A stretch of DNA of 64,000 nt from Paenibacillus hemerocallicola (GTDB lineage: Bacteria > Bacillota > Bacilli > Paenibacillales > NBRC-103111): assembly GCF_006265175.1 (NCBI RefSeq), contig NZ_VDCQ01000007.1, positions 124,001-188,000 on the forward strand, read 5' to 3'. This document shows positions 1 through 8,419 of the stretch, piece by piece. Position numbers and translations under genes: made by a program. Position 1 is the first letter of the stretch. Each line of letters opens with the position of its first letter. The notes beneath the pieces are model-generated. The model did no database searches and was not told the origin of the DNA. It saw nothing but the letters and a program-made list of their open reading frames with translations.

Positions 1-2138
1 CTTTCCACGCCGGTCAGCGAAAACCCTCCGAAACGGAGCAAGCTGGACAATATTGGCAATCCCGTTCGCTTCGCGCCGATTCCCAGCCAATACCCCGCCG
101 GCGTGCTTGTCGTATAAGAGTCGCCCACGGACGGGTATTTCATCGAAGGAAGCAGAGCGTCGCCCAACGTCTTGTACACCATTCGGTAATCGGAACGGCC
201 GTAGACGGAGAAATTGTCCGTGCGCTGTCCCGTCGGCGGCGTATATCCCGGCGGATCGGAATAGCCTTCGAGAATTTCGCCGAGACGCCATAAATAATCG
301 AGCACCTGCAGTCCATAGGCTGGTGTTTCGATCGGCGAGCCGTCGGCCTTGTACCAATCGCTCATGAACCGGTTGAAGCCTTGCAATCCGAACTGCACGA
401 GCTTGGGCTCGGACACCGCTATGCCGATGGCGGCCGCTGCCGTACGGTTGGATATCGATTTGTTGTTTTGGGCCGGATCGGCCAAAAACAGCGAAGCCGA
501 CTCCAGCAGCAAATCCCTCTCGATAACGAGCCGGTCATTGTCGCTCAGCAGCGTTTGTCCGTCTACCCGGACATCGCCCAGCAAATCGTATGCGGTGACG
601 AGCGGCAAAATAATGGAGCCTTCCATGCCGTTCGCATCGCCGCGTCCCGCCATCCAATATCCGGCGTGAAGCGCCCGGTTCGCGACGTTTGGCGGAGCCG
701 TAAGCTCCGGCCTCGGCAGCTTGTTGATCGAGAACGCCGCCGTTTTCGGATCCATATCCGCATATTCGCCGTAACCGGAGTGGAGCAGCCAATGCGGATA
801 CACCTCGGCGAAGCGCATCAATATTTTTTTCCCTTGCCGGGCATAGGCGGGATCGCCGGTCAGTTTATACAGAACCGAGATTTTGCCTGCTATATTGGAC
901 ATATACACTACTTTTTTGGCGCGTATGTAGGAAGTAAAGCTCGGACTAAGCTTGAAGCCGCTGAAATCGTAGGACTGTCTGTTATAATAAGTGATCCGTT
1001 GCTCGACGCCGCCCCATTTGGCAATCATGACGCCTTCCTCGGAATATTGATCGTTCGGGAACGCCATGCTGCCGCAATAGATGACGTCGGGCTCATTCGC
1101 ACTCCATTTCCAATCTCCGTGCGGGAAGCCCAGATCCGGAGCGTTCGGGCAAGGGGTGAACAAGTCCGCATTCGGCGTCGTTGCCGGAACCATGTTCTCG
1201 ATTTGGGCATCGTTGTAGCTCATCGCGAGGGAAACTTCACTTTTCATCGAGTTGATCCGCTGCTCCGACAAAGCCCGGAATTCCGCCGACGTCTGCACCT
1301 TGTCGGTATAAGCGTTCCAGTCCGCTTGCTTGTAAAGTACTTTTGGCGGCGAAGCGACGCCGCGTTCCGACGGCTCGACCCAATTGGGGAACAGATCTTC
1401 GATCGTTACCGGCGGGCTCGGCTCGGCCGATGGCGACATCAGCAATTGCCAACGGTTGAAATCGATCCCGTTCTCAAACTGTTCGTCGAGCTTCCGCACT
1501 CCGTCCGCGTATAAGGCGATATTATCCATGTATACGGTTCCATTAGTGCCAACGTCGGTATAGTCGTTGGCCAGGAAAGGCTTCGTATACACGGACGCGC
1601 TTCCAAAGCCCTTGCCGGCGATCAAATACGGGGGCGGTCCCGAGGCCGGTGCCGGTGCCGTCTTCAGCAGCACCGGGTCCGCGCCCTTCTCGCCTCCCCA
1701 CAATTGCACCGTACCGTTCTCCCATACGATGCGGACCCGATACGTTTTGCCGAGCGGCGCGCTTCCGGCGTACCCTCCCGGATTCAAATTGAATTTGGCG
1801 TTGCCGGCAATTCCGATAGATACGTATTGGGCCGTACCCCAGTATAGAATCAATGCCGGAGCCCATGAGCTGCCCGGCTGGGCGACAGGCTGGATGTCCG
1901 CTTCGGCGACGATACCGCCCGGCGTATCGGGCCAATCCAATTGATGCAGCAGCAGGTCGTGCGCGTTGACGGGGCCTTCGAATAGAAGCTTTCCTTCGAA
2001 AAGATGAGCATAAGGATCATTCATGATTGCACCTGCTTCCTGGGAGTTGACCATACACCAGCCGGTCAAAAGGGAAAAAACCAAAACGAAACAAAGAACG
2101 GAATTCGCCATCTTCCTAATTTTTCTGCTCTTGTTCAA
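1..2138 (-). CDS. Secreted heparinase II/III-like polysaccharide lyase, 3' end missing
   Basis: The reading frame is open from a TTG start at 2138 to the left edge, so the C-terminus is outside the window. The TTG is chosen because AGGAGGT lies 5 nt upstream (2144-2150) and gives a classic signal peptide (MNKSRKIRKMANSVLCFVLV...). Residues about 40-230 look like a concanavalin/LamG-type sandwich. From about residue 290 the protein becomes helical, with an Asn-containing NNKSISNRTAAAAIGI segment typical of the alpha-toroid of alginate and heparinase-type lyases. The likely role is extracellular degradation of an acidic polysaccharide. The lyase assignment is a fold-level inference from composition and context; catalytic His and Tyr residues could not be assigned. 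Confidence 0.6.
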   Translation of the reverse strand, partial: MNKSRKIRKMANSVLCFVLVFSLLTGWCMVNSQEAGAIMNDPYAHLFEGKLLFEGPVNAHDLLLHQLDWPDTPGGIVAEADIQPVAQPGSSWAPALILYWGTAQYVSIGIAGNAKFNLNPGGYAGSAPLGKTYRVRIVWENGTVQLWGGEKGADPVLLKTAPAPASGPPPYLIAGKGFGSASVYTKPFLANDYTDVGTNGTVYMDNIALYADGVRKLDEQFENGIDFNRWQLLMSPSAEPSPPVTIEDLFPNWVEPSERGVASPPKVLYKQADWNAYTDKVQTSAEFRALSEQRINSMKSEVSLAMSYNDAQIENMVPATTPNADLFTPCPNAPDLGFPHGDWKWSANEPDVIYCGSMAFPNDQYSEEGVMIAKWGGVEQRITYYNRQSYDFSGFKLSPSFTSYIRAKKVVYMSNIAGKISVLYKLTGDPAYARQGKKILMRFAEVYPHWLLHSGYGEYADMDPKTAAFSINKLPRPELTAPPNVANRALHAGYWMAGRGDANGMEGSIILPLVTAYDLLGDVRVDGQTLLSDNDRLVIERDLLLESASLFLADPAQNNKSISNRTAAAAIGIAVSEPKLVQFGLQGFNRFMSDWYKADGSPIETPAYGLQVLDYLWRLGEILEGYSDPPGYTPPTGQRTDNFSVYGRSDYRMVYKTLGDALLPSMKYPSVGDSYTTSTPAGYWLGIGAKRTGLPILSSLLRFGGFSLTGVE

Positions 2139-2249
2139 GGTGAACCTCCTCATTGGATTTGGATTTTAGCCTTGCAAAGCTCCCGGACCACCTTCCCTCT
2201 CTCGCATTCGTCTTTCTTGCAATCGGAAAATTTTTCCACTACATCATAT

Positions 2250-2277
2250 AGTATATATAATAAGCGAGCGATTGCAA
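2250..2277 (-). promoter_or_regulatory. Sigma-A type promoter of the heparinase-like gene
   Basis: On the minus strand TTGCAA (2272-2277) and TATACT (2250-2255) are separated by 16 bp, about 110 bp upstream of the TTG start. GATTGCAA also occurs again at 2217-2224, so one copy may be part of an operator instead. Confidence 0.55.
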
Positions 2278-2323
2278 TCTTTTTTTAATACAGGTTACAG
2301 ACGGATACTTAATAAAGCGCGAA

Positions 2324-2349
2324 GAAGCCGAGAGCCTCCTCTCGACTTC
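2324..2349 (-). terminator. Hairpin downstream of the SPL-like gene
   Basis: Arms GAAGCCGAGAG and CTCTCGACTTC form an 11-bp stem with one mismatch and a 4-nt loop, 32 bp past the radical SAM stop codon. The following sequence on the minus strand is only moderately T-rich. Confidence 0.5.
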
Positions 2350-2380
2350 CTTATGAATCTATTAACAAACTCTTCCTGCC

Positions 2381-3199
2381 TCAAGGAGCAAAGCCTTTTT
2401 GGCTCACCAAGACCTTATCCCCGGGAAAAACGGTCAGAAGCCGTTCCTGCACGATCCGATAGGCCGCAGGGTCGTACCATTGCTCCATGCCAAGCTCCTC
2501 GTATAGGGAGCGAATACCCAAGCTCCGCGTTCGTTTACCGCCGCTGCCGTCGCCCATGAAATAATCGTCCACGCAGACGCGGTCGACCAACGACTTCAGC
2601 TTGTCGGGAAACGCTTCGCTGCTCGGCAGCACCGGGGCAATCGTCGCTTGGGTCGGCACGCCCGCTTCGGCCAACAGCTCGAGCGTCTTCAGCCTGGCGG
2701 CGATCGGCGGCGCCTTCGGCGTAAAATGTTTGCGTACGGTCTCCAGATCCGTCTCCACGGTCATGCTTACCCGGACCTTCTCCTTCAAGAGCAGCAACAG
2801 GTCGATATCCCGGCGTACGAGCGGACTCCGTGTCTGCACGAACAGAAAATCGGGAGGATCGTCCGCCATGACCGCAAGCAGCGATCGCGTCACCTTCTCC
2901 TTATACTCGACAGGCTGATAAGGATCGGTACTCGACGACATGAAAATCGTTACTTTCCCTTTCGCCTTCGCCTTATGAAGCTCTTTCCGCAATATTTCGG
3001 CCGCTTCCTTCTTGACATCGACCCAAGTTCCCCATTCCTCCTTGCGGAACGTCGATACCGGCATTTGACGAACGTAGCAGTACGAGCAGCCGAAGGAGCA
3101 GCCCGTATACGGGTTCAAGGAATGGCTGTAATCGGACAGAAAGCCCGTCCCTTTATTCAGAAGCGTTTTGGGAGTTTTGTAGACCGGACCGAATTTCAT
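2381..3199 (-). CDS. SPL-like radical SAM protein
   Basis: A 272-residue cytoplasmic protein. The CSFGCSYC motif near residue 34 is the CX3CX2C cluster of radical SAM enzymes that binds [4Fe-4S], and the downstream SSSTDPYQPVE segment is typical of the spore photoproduct lyase-like group (COG1533). True spore photoproduct lyases repair thymine dimers, but most members of this group have no known substrate. It lies 51 bp after the 2OG oxygenase gene on the same strand and is probably the last gene of the alkylation-repair operon. A role in DNA repair is inferred from this neighbourhood. Confidence 0.85.
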   Translation of the reverse strand: MKFGPVYKTPKTLLNKGTGFLSDYSHSLNPYTGCSFGCSYCYVRQMPVSTFRKEEWGTWVDVKKEAAEILRKELHKAKAKGKVTIFMSSSTDPYQPVEYKEKVTRSLLAVMADDPPDFLFVQTRSPLVRRDIDLLLLLKEKVRVSMTVETDLETVRKHFTPKAPPIAARLKTLELLAEAGVPTQATIAPVLPSSEAFPDKLKSLVDRVCVDDYFMGDGSGGKRTRSLGIRSLYEELGMEQWYDPAAYRIVQERLLTVFPGDKVLVSQKGFAP

Positions 3200-3250
3200 G
3201 ACAAACCGCCTCTCATCATAAGCTCCTCCTCTCTATATTCCATTTTACGC

Positions 3251-3964
3251 TTATTTGGCATCATGGAAAATAATTCCGAGACTGAATCTCGTACCCGATG
3301 CAACCGTGCTGACGCCATGCCGAAGCGTCGTCTTGTAGTACCCCCGCGAGCCCGCAACAGGACGATGGTTGGTAGGAAAAAGAAGCGCCGCGCCTTGTGC
3401 AAGCGTTATGGCGTGCCCTCTGCTTTGCGCCCTCGGCCGTTGCTCCACCAGCAGAAATTCCCCGCCGGTATAATCTGTTCCGTGCCGATTCAAGGCGAAT
3501 ACGGCCTGGAACGGGAAAAAGACATCCCCGTATAAATCCTGATGCAGACAGTTGTATCCGCCGGCTCCATATTTAAGAATCAAAGGCGTCGAACGCGATT
3601 GCCCTTGCGCATGGCACCGGCCGAGAAATTCCGGCAACGAAGCCGGATAGACCGGTTCATGTCCCAGCCGCGCGAGCCAACGGTTGGCCGTTCCGGCGAG
3701 CCCGGGATACAAGCCTTCCCGAAGCTGCTGCAGCAAATCCTGCAGCGGAGCTTGATAATATTTGTACTCCCCGCTCCCGAACCGGTATCTGGCCATATCG
3801 ATCGTGCTTCGGAAGCGCTCTTCTTCCTCGTACGTACCGATCAGCTCCTCGCATTGATCTTCATCGAGCAAAATGGGAGTCTGAGCGTAACCCCGCTCGT
3901 CCAGCGTGTGCTCCAGCGAGCTCCAATCCAAAGCCGCAATGCGCTCCGCAAGGCGATTAGGCAT
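3251..3964 (-). CDS. 2OG-Fe(II) oxygenase (COG3826-like) in the ada operon
   Basis: About 237 residues. The facial triad of Fe(II)/2-oxoglutarate dioxygenases is visible: HQD in CLHQDLYGDV, a distal His in LRHGVS, and a 2OG-binding Arg in GTRFSLGIIFH. The ATG at 3964 is preferred because GGGAG sits 8 nt upstream; a GTG at 3973 is also in frame. The start overlaps the end of the methyltransferase gene by 8 bp, indicating translational coupling. The protein is not AlkB itself, but its position suggests oxidative dealkylation of DNA or another damage-linked oxidation. That function is inference. Confidence 0.8.
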   Translation of the reverse strand: MPNRLAERIAALDWSSLEHTLDERGYAQTPILLDEDQCEELIGTYEEEERFRSTIDMARYRFGSGEYKYYQAPLQDLLQQLREGLYPGLAGTANRWLARLGHEPVYPASLPEFLGRCHAQGQSRSTPLILKYGAGGYNCLHQDLYGDVFFPFQAVFALNRHGTDYTGGEFLLVEQRPRAQSRGHAITLAQGAALLFPTNHRPVAGSRGYYKTTLRHGVSTVASGTRFSLGIIFHDAK

Positions 3965-4511
3965 GCATCGCACTCCCTTCGACGATCGCGCTCTCCCGTT
4001 CCAGCCGGAGAAGCTCCGTTTTCATATCCAGCCCTCCCCGGTAGCCGGTCAGAGAGCCGTTTTTGCCGACAACCCGATGGCACGGCACCGTTATCAATAC
4101 GGGATTCGCCCCGATTGCGGCTCCAACCGCGCGTACCGCAGCGGGCTTTTGGATACACTCTGCGATATCCGAGTAAGATTGGGTTTGTCCGTAAGGGATT
4201 CCGCAAAGCGCTTCCCACACGGCAAGCTGGAACGGGGTGCCGTGAAAGTCGAACGGAATCGAAAAGCTTTGGCGCGATCCTTGGAAATATTCGATGAGTT
4301 GGGCCGCATACGGCTGCAATTTCTCGTCGTCGCGTACAAGCGTCGCGTCGGGAATCCTACTTTTCGTCCAATCGGCCAATTGCTCGAAAGGCTTATTCCG
4401 GGAGCCTACGTAACAAAGCCCCTTCGACGTCGCTGCGATGTACAAACTCCATGTTCCATGTACGAGCAGCGTCCAGTACACCGTATTAATCGTTTTTGCT
4501 TTTGCTTCCAT
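3957..4511 (-). CDS. ogt: Methylated-DNA-[protein]-cysteine S-methyltransferase (Ogt/AdaB type)
   Basis: 184 residues. The suicide active-site motif PCHRVVG with its acceptor cysteine is present near residue 143, followed by GYRGGLDMKTELL as in O6-methylguanine-DNA methyltransferases. It transfers the O6-alkyl group from guanine to its own cysteine. GGAGGTG 8 nt before the ATG supports the start, which overlaps the adaA 3' end by 26 bp. In Bacillus subtilis the equivalent gene adaB is also co-transcribed with adaA, so the gene is likely induced by methylated AdaA. Confidence 0.92.
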   Translation of the reverse strand: MEAKAKTINTVYWTLLVHGTWSLYIAATSKGLCYVGSRNKPFEQLADWTKSRIPDATLVRDDEKLQPYAAQLIEYFQGSRQSFSIPFDFHGTPFQLAVWEALCGIPYGQTQSYSDIAECIQKPAAVRAVGAAIGANPVLITVPCHRVVGKNGSLTGYRGGLDMKTELLRLERESAIVEGSAMHA

Positions 4512-5133
4512 CTTGCAGCACCTCCGCTATAGATTGATTTCGGATCCATTGGCGATATTCCGCAGGGGTACGCCCCGTCCGTTTTTTGAACAAGGTTATA
4601 AAGTATGACGCATTCGGGATTCCGACAGCCATGGCGATATCCGCGACCGGTTGATCCGAACGGGACAGACACTCCTTCGCCTTGGCCATGCGCGTATGCT
4701 GAACGTACTCGACCGGCGTAATCCCTTTGATCCGCTTGAACGTACGGTGCAGATGGTAAGGACTGCCGTGGCACATATCGGCCAACGTTTCCAGCGTCAG
4801 CGTCTCGCCGTAATTCGAGTCGATATATTGCGAGATCTGATCGACCCAATCGTCGTCAGGCAGTCGCAGGCCGTTCGGCTTGCACCGTTTGCACGGCCGG
4901 AATTGCTCCGCCAGCGCTTGCTCGGCGTTTGGAAACACGCGGACATTTTCTTTTTTGGGCGGTCTGGACTTGCAGGACGGCCGGCAAAAAATACCGGTGC
5001 TCTTCACCGCGTAGAAAAAGCGATTGTCGTACGACGCATCGTTGTTTATGATCGCCTGCCACTTTTCTTCCGTCAGCTTTTGTTCCGTCAGCCTTTCCTC
5101 GCCAACTTCCGCCACGTTTTCGTCATGAATCAT
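4486..5133 (-). CDS. adaA: AdaA-type methylphosphotriester methyltransferase and transcriptional activator
   Basis: The start at 5133 is chosen because GGAGGTGATC lies just upstream, close to a perfect anti-16S match; an in-frame start at 5253 would add 40 unlikely residues. The 215-residue product has an Ada zinc domain (FCRPSC ... PCKRC, residues about 45-85, first Cys is the methyl acceptor) and a C-terminal AraC HTH pair (about 105-205). Methylation of the Zn-bound Cys by DNA phosphotriesters would turn it into an activator of this operon and probably of the divergent alkA-like gene 140 bp away. Confidence 0.92.
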   Translation of the reverse strand: MIHDENVAEVGEERLTEQKLTEEKWQAIINNDASYDNRFFYAVKSTGIFCRPSCKSRPPKKENVRVFPNAEQALAEQFRPCKRCKPNGLRLPDDDWVDQISQYIDSNYGETLTLETLADMCHGSPYHLHRTFKRIKGITPVEYVQHTRMAKAKECLSRSDQPVADIAMAVGIPNASYFITLFKKRTGRTPAEYRQWIRNQSIAEVLQDGSKSKND

Positions 5134-5273
5134 CCGGATCACCTCCATCCTCAGTATACCCCCGATAACGGCGCTGTGTACGTTTTTGCGGATGTAATAG
5201 CAAGATATCGAAATTGCAGGCAGCCGGTTTGTGATACAACTATAGCAGAGCAATGGAGAAAGGGAGGATGAAA

Positions 5274-6380
5274 ATGACGGAAAGCGCGGATTACCCGGAG
5301 TGGGACGCTCCTTATTTCACCGGCGTCGCGACGATGCGTGTTTATTGTTTTCCTTGGTGCTCCGGACAGCCCAAGCCGGAGAATGCGATCCGGTTCAGAT
5401 CGCGGTCCGAAGCCGAGCTGGCAGGCTACCGGCCGTGCAAAAACTGCTGCTCCGGATTGCCGCACGGCTCCTGGGAGGATCGCAAGCAGGAGCTGAGACT
5501 GGCGACCCCCGAGCCTTTCAGCTTTGCCGAGAATGTGCGCTATTTGTCCAACGCTTCGAACGAATGCTTATTTCATAGCAAAAATGGGCGGATCTATAAA
5601 GCGATACCGATCGAGCGGGAGACGCCGGTCGTCGAAATCAGCGCGGACCGCGACAGCGAGATAACCGTCCGATTTATCGGAAATACGGCTCCTTCCCGCA
5701 AATGGGTGCGCGCAGCGGTGGCCCGTTATGTCCGGGATTGGTTCGACCTGGATACGGACCTGCTCCCGTTCTACGAGCTGGCCAAAACCGATACGCTGCT
5801 GCAGCCGGCGGTTCGACAGTTTCATGGCCTGCGCAATATGGGCATTCCGGATCTGTTCGAAGCGATCTGCTGGGGCATTATCGGCCAGCAAATTAACCTG
5901 GCTTTCGCCTATACGCTGAAAAGGCGCCTCGTGGAAACGTTCGGGCGGCGCGTGGATTGCGAGGGTGAAACGTACTGGATTTTCCCCAGCGCGCACGAGA
6001 TCGCCGCGCTGAAGGTCGAGGACTTGGACGTTTTGCGGATGACGGTCAAGAAATGCGAATATTTGATCGGCGTAGCCGGGCTCATGGCGGAAGGAAAGCT
6101 GACCAAGGAGCTGTTGCTCCGTACGGGGACCTATAAAAAAGCGGAGAAGCAGCTCGTCGGCATTCGCGGCATCGGCCCGTGGACGGCGAACTACGTGTTG
6201 ATGCGCTGCCTGAGAATGCCCTCGGCTTTTCCGATCGACGATGTCGGTTTGCACAATGCCATCAAGCATCTCACGGGCGCGGAGCGGAAGCCGACGAAGG
6301 AAGAGCTCGTCAAGCTGTCTGCAGCATGGACCAATTGGGAATCGTACGCCACTTTTTATTTGTGGAGGTTTCTCTATTGA
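5274..6380 (+). CDS. alkA: AlkA-type DNA-3-methyladenine glycosylase with N-terminal Ada-like zinc domain
   Basis: AAAGGGAGG 6 nt upstream supports ATG 5274 (earlier in-frame ATGs at 5253 and 5268 overlap the Shine-Dalgarno). Residues about 10-55 resemble the Ada zinc-binding domain: VYCFPWC and RPCKNCC mirror FCRPSC and PCKRC of AdaA. After an AlkA N-terminal beta domain comes the HhH-GPD fold with GIRGIGPWTANYVL (hairpin) and the catalytic Asp region PIDDVGLHNAI. It excises alkylated purines to start base-excision repair. No DNA-binding AraC domain is attached, so the zinc module may sense or repair phosphotriesters or only help DNA binding. Confidence 0.88.
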   Translation: MTESADYPEWDAPYFTGVATMRVYCFPWCSGQPKPENAIRFRSRSEAELAGYRPCKNCCSGLPHGSWEDRKQELRLATPEPFSFAENVRYLSNASNECLFHSKNGRIYKAIPIERETPVVEISADRDSEITVRFIGNTAPSRKWVRAAVARYVRDWFDLDTDLLPFYELAKTDTLLQPAVRQFHGLRNMGIPDLFEAICWGIIGQQINLAFAYTLKRRLVETFGRRVDCEGETYWIFPSAHEIAALKVEDLDVLRMTVKKCEYLIGVAGLMAEGKLTKELLLRTGTYKKAEKQLVGIRGIGPWTANYVLMRCLRMPSAFPIDDVGLHNAIKHLTGAERKPTKEELVKLSAAWTNWESYATFYLWRFLY

Positions 6381-6415
6381 ACGATTGACTCATAAGCGCC
6401 AAAACCAAAACAAAA

Positions 6416-6452
6416 GAAGATCGTTATCAAAGCGCGCTTTGATCCGATCTTC
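6416..6452. terminator. Long hairpin between convergent genes
   Basis: GAAGATCG (6416-6423) and CGATCTTC (6445-6452) extend inward through TCAAAGCG/CGCTTTGA to a nearly perfect long stem. T-rich sequence follows on the minus strand, so it mainly fits termination of the leftward small secreted gene's transcript and could also stop alkA. Confidence 0.6.
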
Positions 6453-6458
6453 CTGTGC

Positions 6459-6833
6459 TTATCTGAAAGAATACGGCAACGTCCTGCTTAGCGGACGGTC
6501 GGGCTGCGGTACTACGGTGACGGGATTTGTCCCTTCCGCAATCGGGAACGTCGGCCTTACGGGCGCCGAGCCGTCAATGGGGATTAACGGTTGCTGCAGC
6601 AGGATCGGTGCCAGCTGCGCCTTCACGGCAGAATTCCACGACCGGCACTGCTCGTAATGCCAATTGGCGAAATTGAGATCGCCCGTAGATTTGTACACGT
6701 AATCGAACCAGCCGTAACAGCCCATACTATCCGCTGAAGACGTTTCCGCATTGGCGATTAACGTTCCGCCGGTCACGAGCGTCGCAGCCAAAACGAGACG
6801 GATAGCGCCTTTTGCGAGCATGTTCCTTTTCAT
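6459..6833 (-). CDS. Small secreted protein of unknown function
   Basis: The start at 6833 (MKRNMLAKGAIRLVLAATLV) gives a clean signal peptide ending near ANAETSSA, preceded by GAAAGGG; a longer frame from 6938 lacks a plausible start. The mature part of about 95 residues is rich in Trp and Tyr with two Cys (GCYGWFDYVYKSTG, YEQCRSWNSA) and ends in a Pro-rich tail. The two cysteines could form a disulphide outside the cell. No family was recognised and no operon partner is present. Confidence 0.65.
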   Translation of the reverse strand: MKRNMLAKGAIRLVLAATLVTGGTLIANAETSSADSMGCYGWFDYVYKSTGDLNFANWHYEQCRSWNSAVKAQLAPILLQQPLIPIDGSAPVRPTFPIAEGTNPVTVVPQPDRPLSRTLPYSFR

Positions 6834-7011
6834 CTTATCAACCCTTTCGTTTTTTCCTGATTCAGTATAACAAAAGGGGATATTTGGAAGCATGCTGCCG
6901 CAGTCCCGATTTTCCGGGAAGTTCGGGACGAGCCCCAACGGCTAAATTTCGACATATCGGCAAACAATGCGTGGCGAGCCTCGAATCCAAGCTTTCTCCG
7001 CTAATTATTCC

Positions 7012-7041
7012 TTGACAGACATATTCCATATTGGATATATT
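7012..7041 (+). promoter_or_regulatory. Strong promoter with overlapping palindrome before the arsR-like gene
   Basis: TTGACA (7012-7017) and TATATT (7036-7041) are spaced by 18 bp. The spacer contains TCCA-TAT-TGGA flanked by ATAT on both sides, a dyad suited to a homodimeric ArsR repressor. Autorepression is an inference. Confidence 0.65.
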
Positions 7042-7074
7042 GAAAGGAAAACTATCCTTTGGAGTAGATCCGAG

Positions 7075-7404
7075 ATGAATGTGACTACTTTCAGTGCGCT
7101 TGCCGAGCCCAATAGGCTGGACATCATCCAGCTCTTGTGCGACGGACCGATGCCGGTAGGCGAAATCGCCGATCGTCTGGAGCTTAACCAACCGCAAACG
7201 TCCAAGCATTTGCGCGTTTTGAGCGATGCCGGTCTTGTCGAGGTACAGCCGGTCGCCAATAAACGAATATACAAGCTGCGTCCCCAGCCGTTCCAGGAGA
7301 TGGATTCTTGGCTGGATTCTTACCGCCGCATGTGGGAAGAAAGATTCGATAATTTGGATGCTTATCTTCGCAAGCTTCAACAGCAGCAAAACCAGGATCG
7401 ATAA
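7075..7404 (+). CDS. ArsR/SmtB-family transcriptional regulator
   Basis: The start at 7075 (MNVTTFSALAEPNRLDIIQLL) follows TTTGGAGTAG; translation from 6967 would run through the promoter. The 109-residue protein is almost entirely one winged helix (recognition helix NQPQTSKHLRVLSDAGLVEV) with a C-terminal helical tail ending in a Gln run. Metal-binding Cys clusters of classical ArsR are absent, so it probably does not sense metals. This subtype often precedes an SRPBCC/AHSA1 gene, but here no partner follows and a terminator lies directly after the stop. Confidence 0.88.
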   Translation: MNVTTFSALAEPNRLDIIQLLCDGPMPVGEIADRLELNQPQTSKHLRVLSDAGLVEVQPVANKRIYKLRPQPFQEMDSWLDSYRRMWEERFDNLDAYLRKLQQQQNQDR

Positions 7405-7406
7405 CG

Positions 7407-7446
7407 AAAAGGCCGCCTCGCCACTTCTACGGGAGCAGCCTTTTTC
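7407..7446 (+). terminator. Rho-independent terminator of the arsR-like gene
   Basis: AAAAGGCCGC pairs with GCAGCCTTTTT (one bulge) just after the stop codon and ends in a T run. Confidence 0.7.
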
Positions 7447-7549
7447 TGTTCCCGGCAGTTTTGCGAACGGCAGCAACTTTTTCTACGCCAGCATAATCCG
7501 CATATAACTTGGAGTCTCTAGATGAAGCGGGAGCAGCGTGTTGACGGAA

Positions 7550-7735
7550 ATAGAGGAACTGAATTCCGTTATTGTCCCGAATTCCGTTACACGCTTGAAT
7601 ATAACGGAACAGGCTTCCGTTCTCTCGATCTTTCGGGGTGAAAACGATCGTGATTAGCGGAATAGCGGAAAGGTTTTCCCTTATTTTGCAATCAACAGGA
7701 GTACTCGGGACAATAGCATACTCAATTTCCGCTAT
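7550..7735 (-). repeat. Family A four-palindrome repeat block, copy 1
   Basis: Four 23-nt modules of the form 9-nt arm, 5-nt centre, 9-nt arm start at 7550, 7601, 7662 and 7713, i.e. 51, 61 and 51 bp apart. The consensus arms are ATAACGGAA and TTCCGTTAT. Sequence between modules (CTTTTCACCCCGAAA read on the minus strand) also matches copy 4 at about 31264, so the block is one composite element of about 190 bp in reverse orientation. The 7405-7862 interval holds no credible gene; a 124-codon frame here only reads through the repeat. Confidence 0.85.
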
Positions 7736-7862
7736 TTGCTGGATTCGCGATCCCGGGCACAAGCAAAGGCAGTCAGCCTTTTCACCGATCATGCGGTACA
7801 TTCATTTTTGTACGAGAATTATGCTGTCGTAGTTTTTGTTTCTTTCGTGACGGAACAAAATG

Positions 7863-8396
7863 TTAGTTTTGCGCCAATTCGGCCAGCTTGCCGATCGTAT
7901 TCCAATTGCGCGTCGTCGCCGCATCGCCCAGCTTCTGGACATTGCTGGCCAGCTTGGAATCCAGCACGCTTTGACGGAACAGAAAATAAATCTCGCGTCC
8001 TTCAATATGGAACTCATCGATGTCGCTCTTGCCATTGGATAAGATGTCCGCGGTTTGCTGCGGCGGCGCGTCCGTCAGCACCGAGACCTGTACGCTCTGG
8101 CCTTCGGTCAAGGAGTCCGGCGCATAAGGACAGGCAGCGATAATGCGCTGCAGTTCGTCCGCCGTACGCAACACTACGGTCGGCGATACGCCGAATTTGC
8201 TCGTGATCTCCTGCTCGATACGCCGTCGCAGCGGCTCCTCCGCTTCCTCCGACCGGAACAGGACATTACCGCTCTGCAAATACGTCCGCACCCCGGCAAA
8301 GCCCATCGTTTCCAACACTTTCTTCAATTCGGCCATCTTGATCTTGTTGTTCCCGCCTACGTTAATCCCACGAAGAAATCCTATATAAACCGTCAT
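7863..8396 (-). CDS. DUF1697-family protein
   Basis: 177 residues starting MTVYIGFLRGINVGGNNKIKMAELK, the hallmark of DUF1697, followed by TYLQSGNVLF. The family is widespread, cytoplasmic and without a proven function. GGAAGAGAG precedes the ATG. It is on the same strand as the methyltransferase gene, which ends 23 bp upstream, so the two may be co-transcribed. Confidence 0.9.
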   Translation of the reverse strand: MTVYIGFLRGINVGGNNKIKMAELKKVLETMGFAGVRTYLQSGNVLFRSEEAEEPLRRRIEQEITSKFGVSPTVVLRTADELQRIIAACPYAPDSLTEGQSVQVSVLTDAPPQQTADILSNGKSDIDEFHIEGREIYFLFRQSVLDSKLASNVQKLGDAATTRNWNTIGKLAELAQN

Positions 8397-8419
8397 CCCG
8401 GCACTCTCTTCCTTTGTTT

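Noticed and set aside
381-1514. Long plus-strand reading frame of 377 codons
   Set aside because: It is the antisense of the heparinase-like gene, has no ribosome binding site and no recognisable domain; the minus frame has a signal peptide and coherent composition.
3251-3964. AlkB dioxygenase
   Set aside because: HxD...H...R residues fit the broad 2OG oxygenase superfamily, but the AlkB-specific nucleotide lid and RxxxxxR ending are not seen.
7427-7801. 124-codon minus-strand frame similar in translation to 31210-31407
   Set aside because: The similarity (FTPK...RYI...IRDNNGIQ) comes from both frames reading through family A repeats at the DNA level; no ribosome binding site, and indels between copies are not in threes elsewhere.
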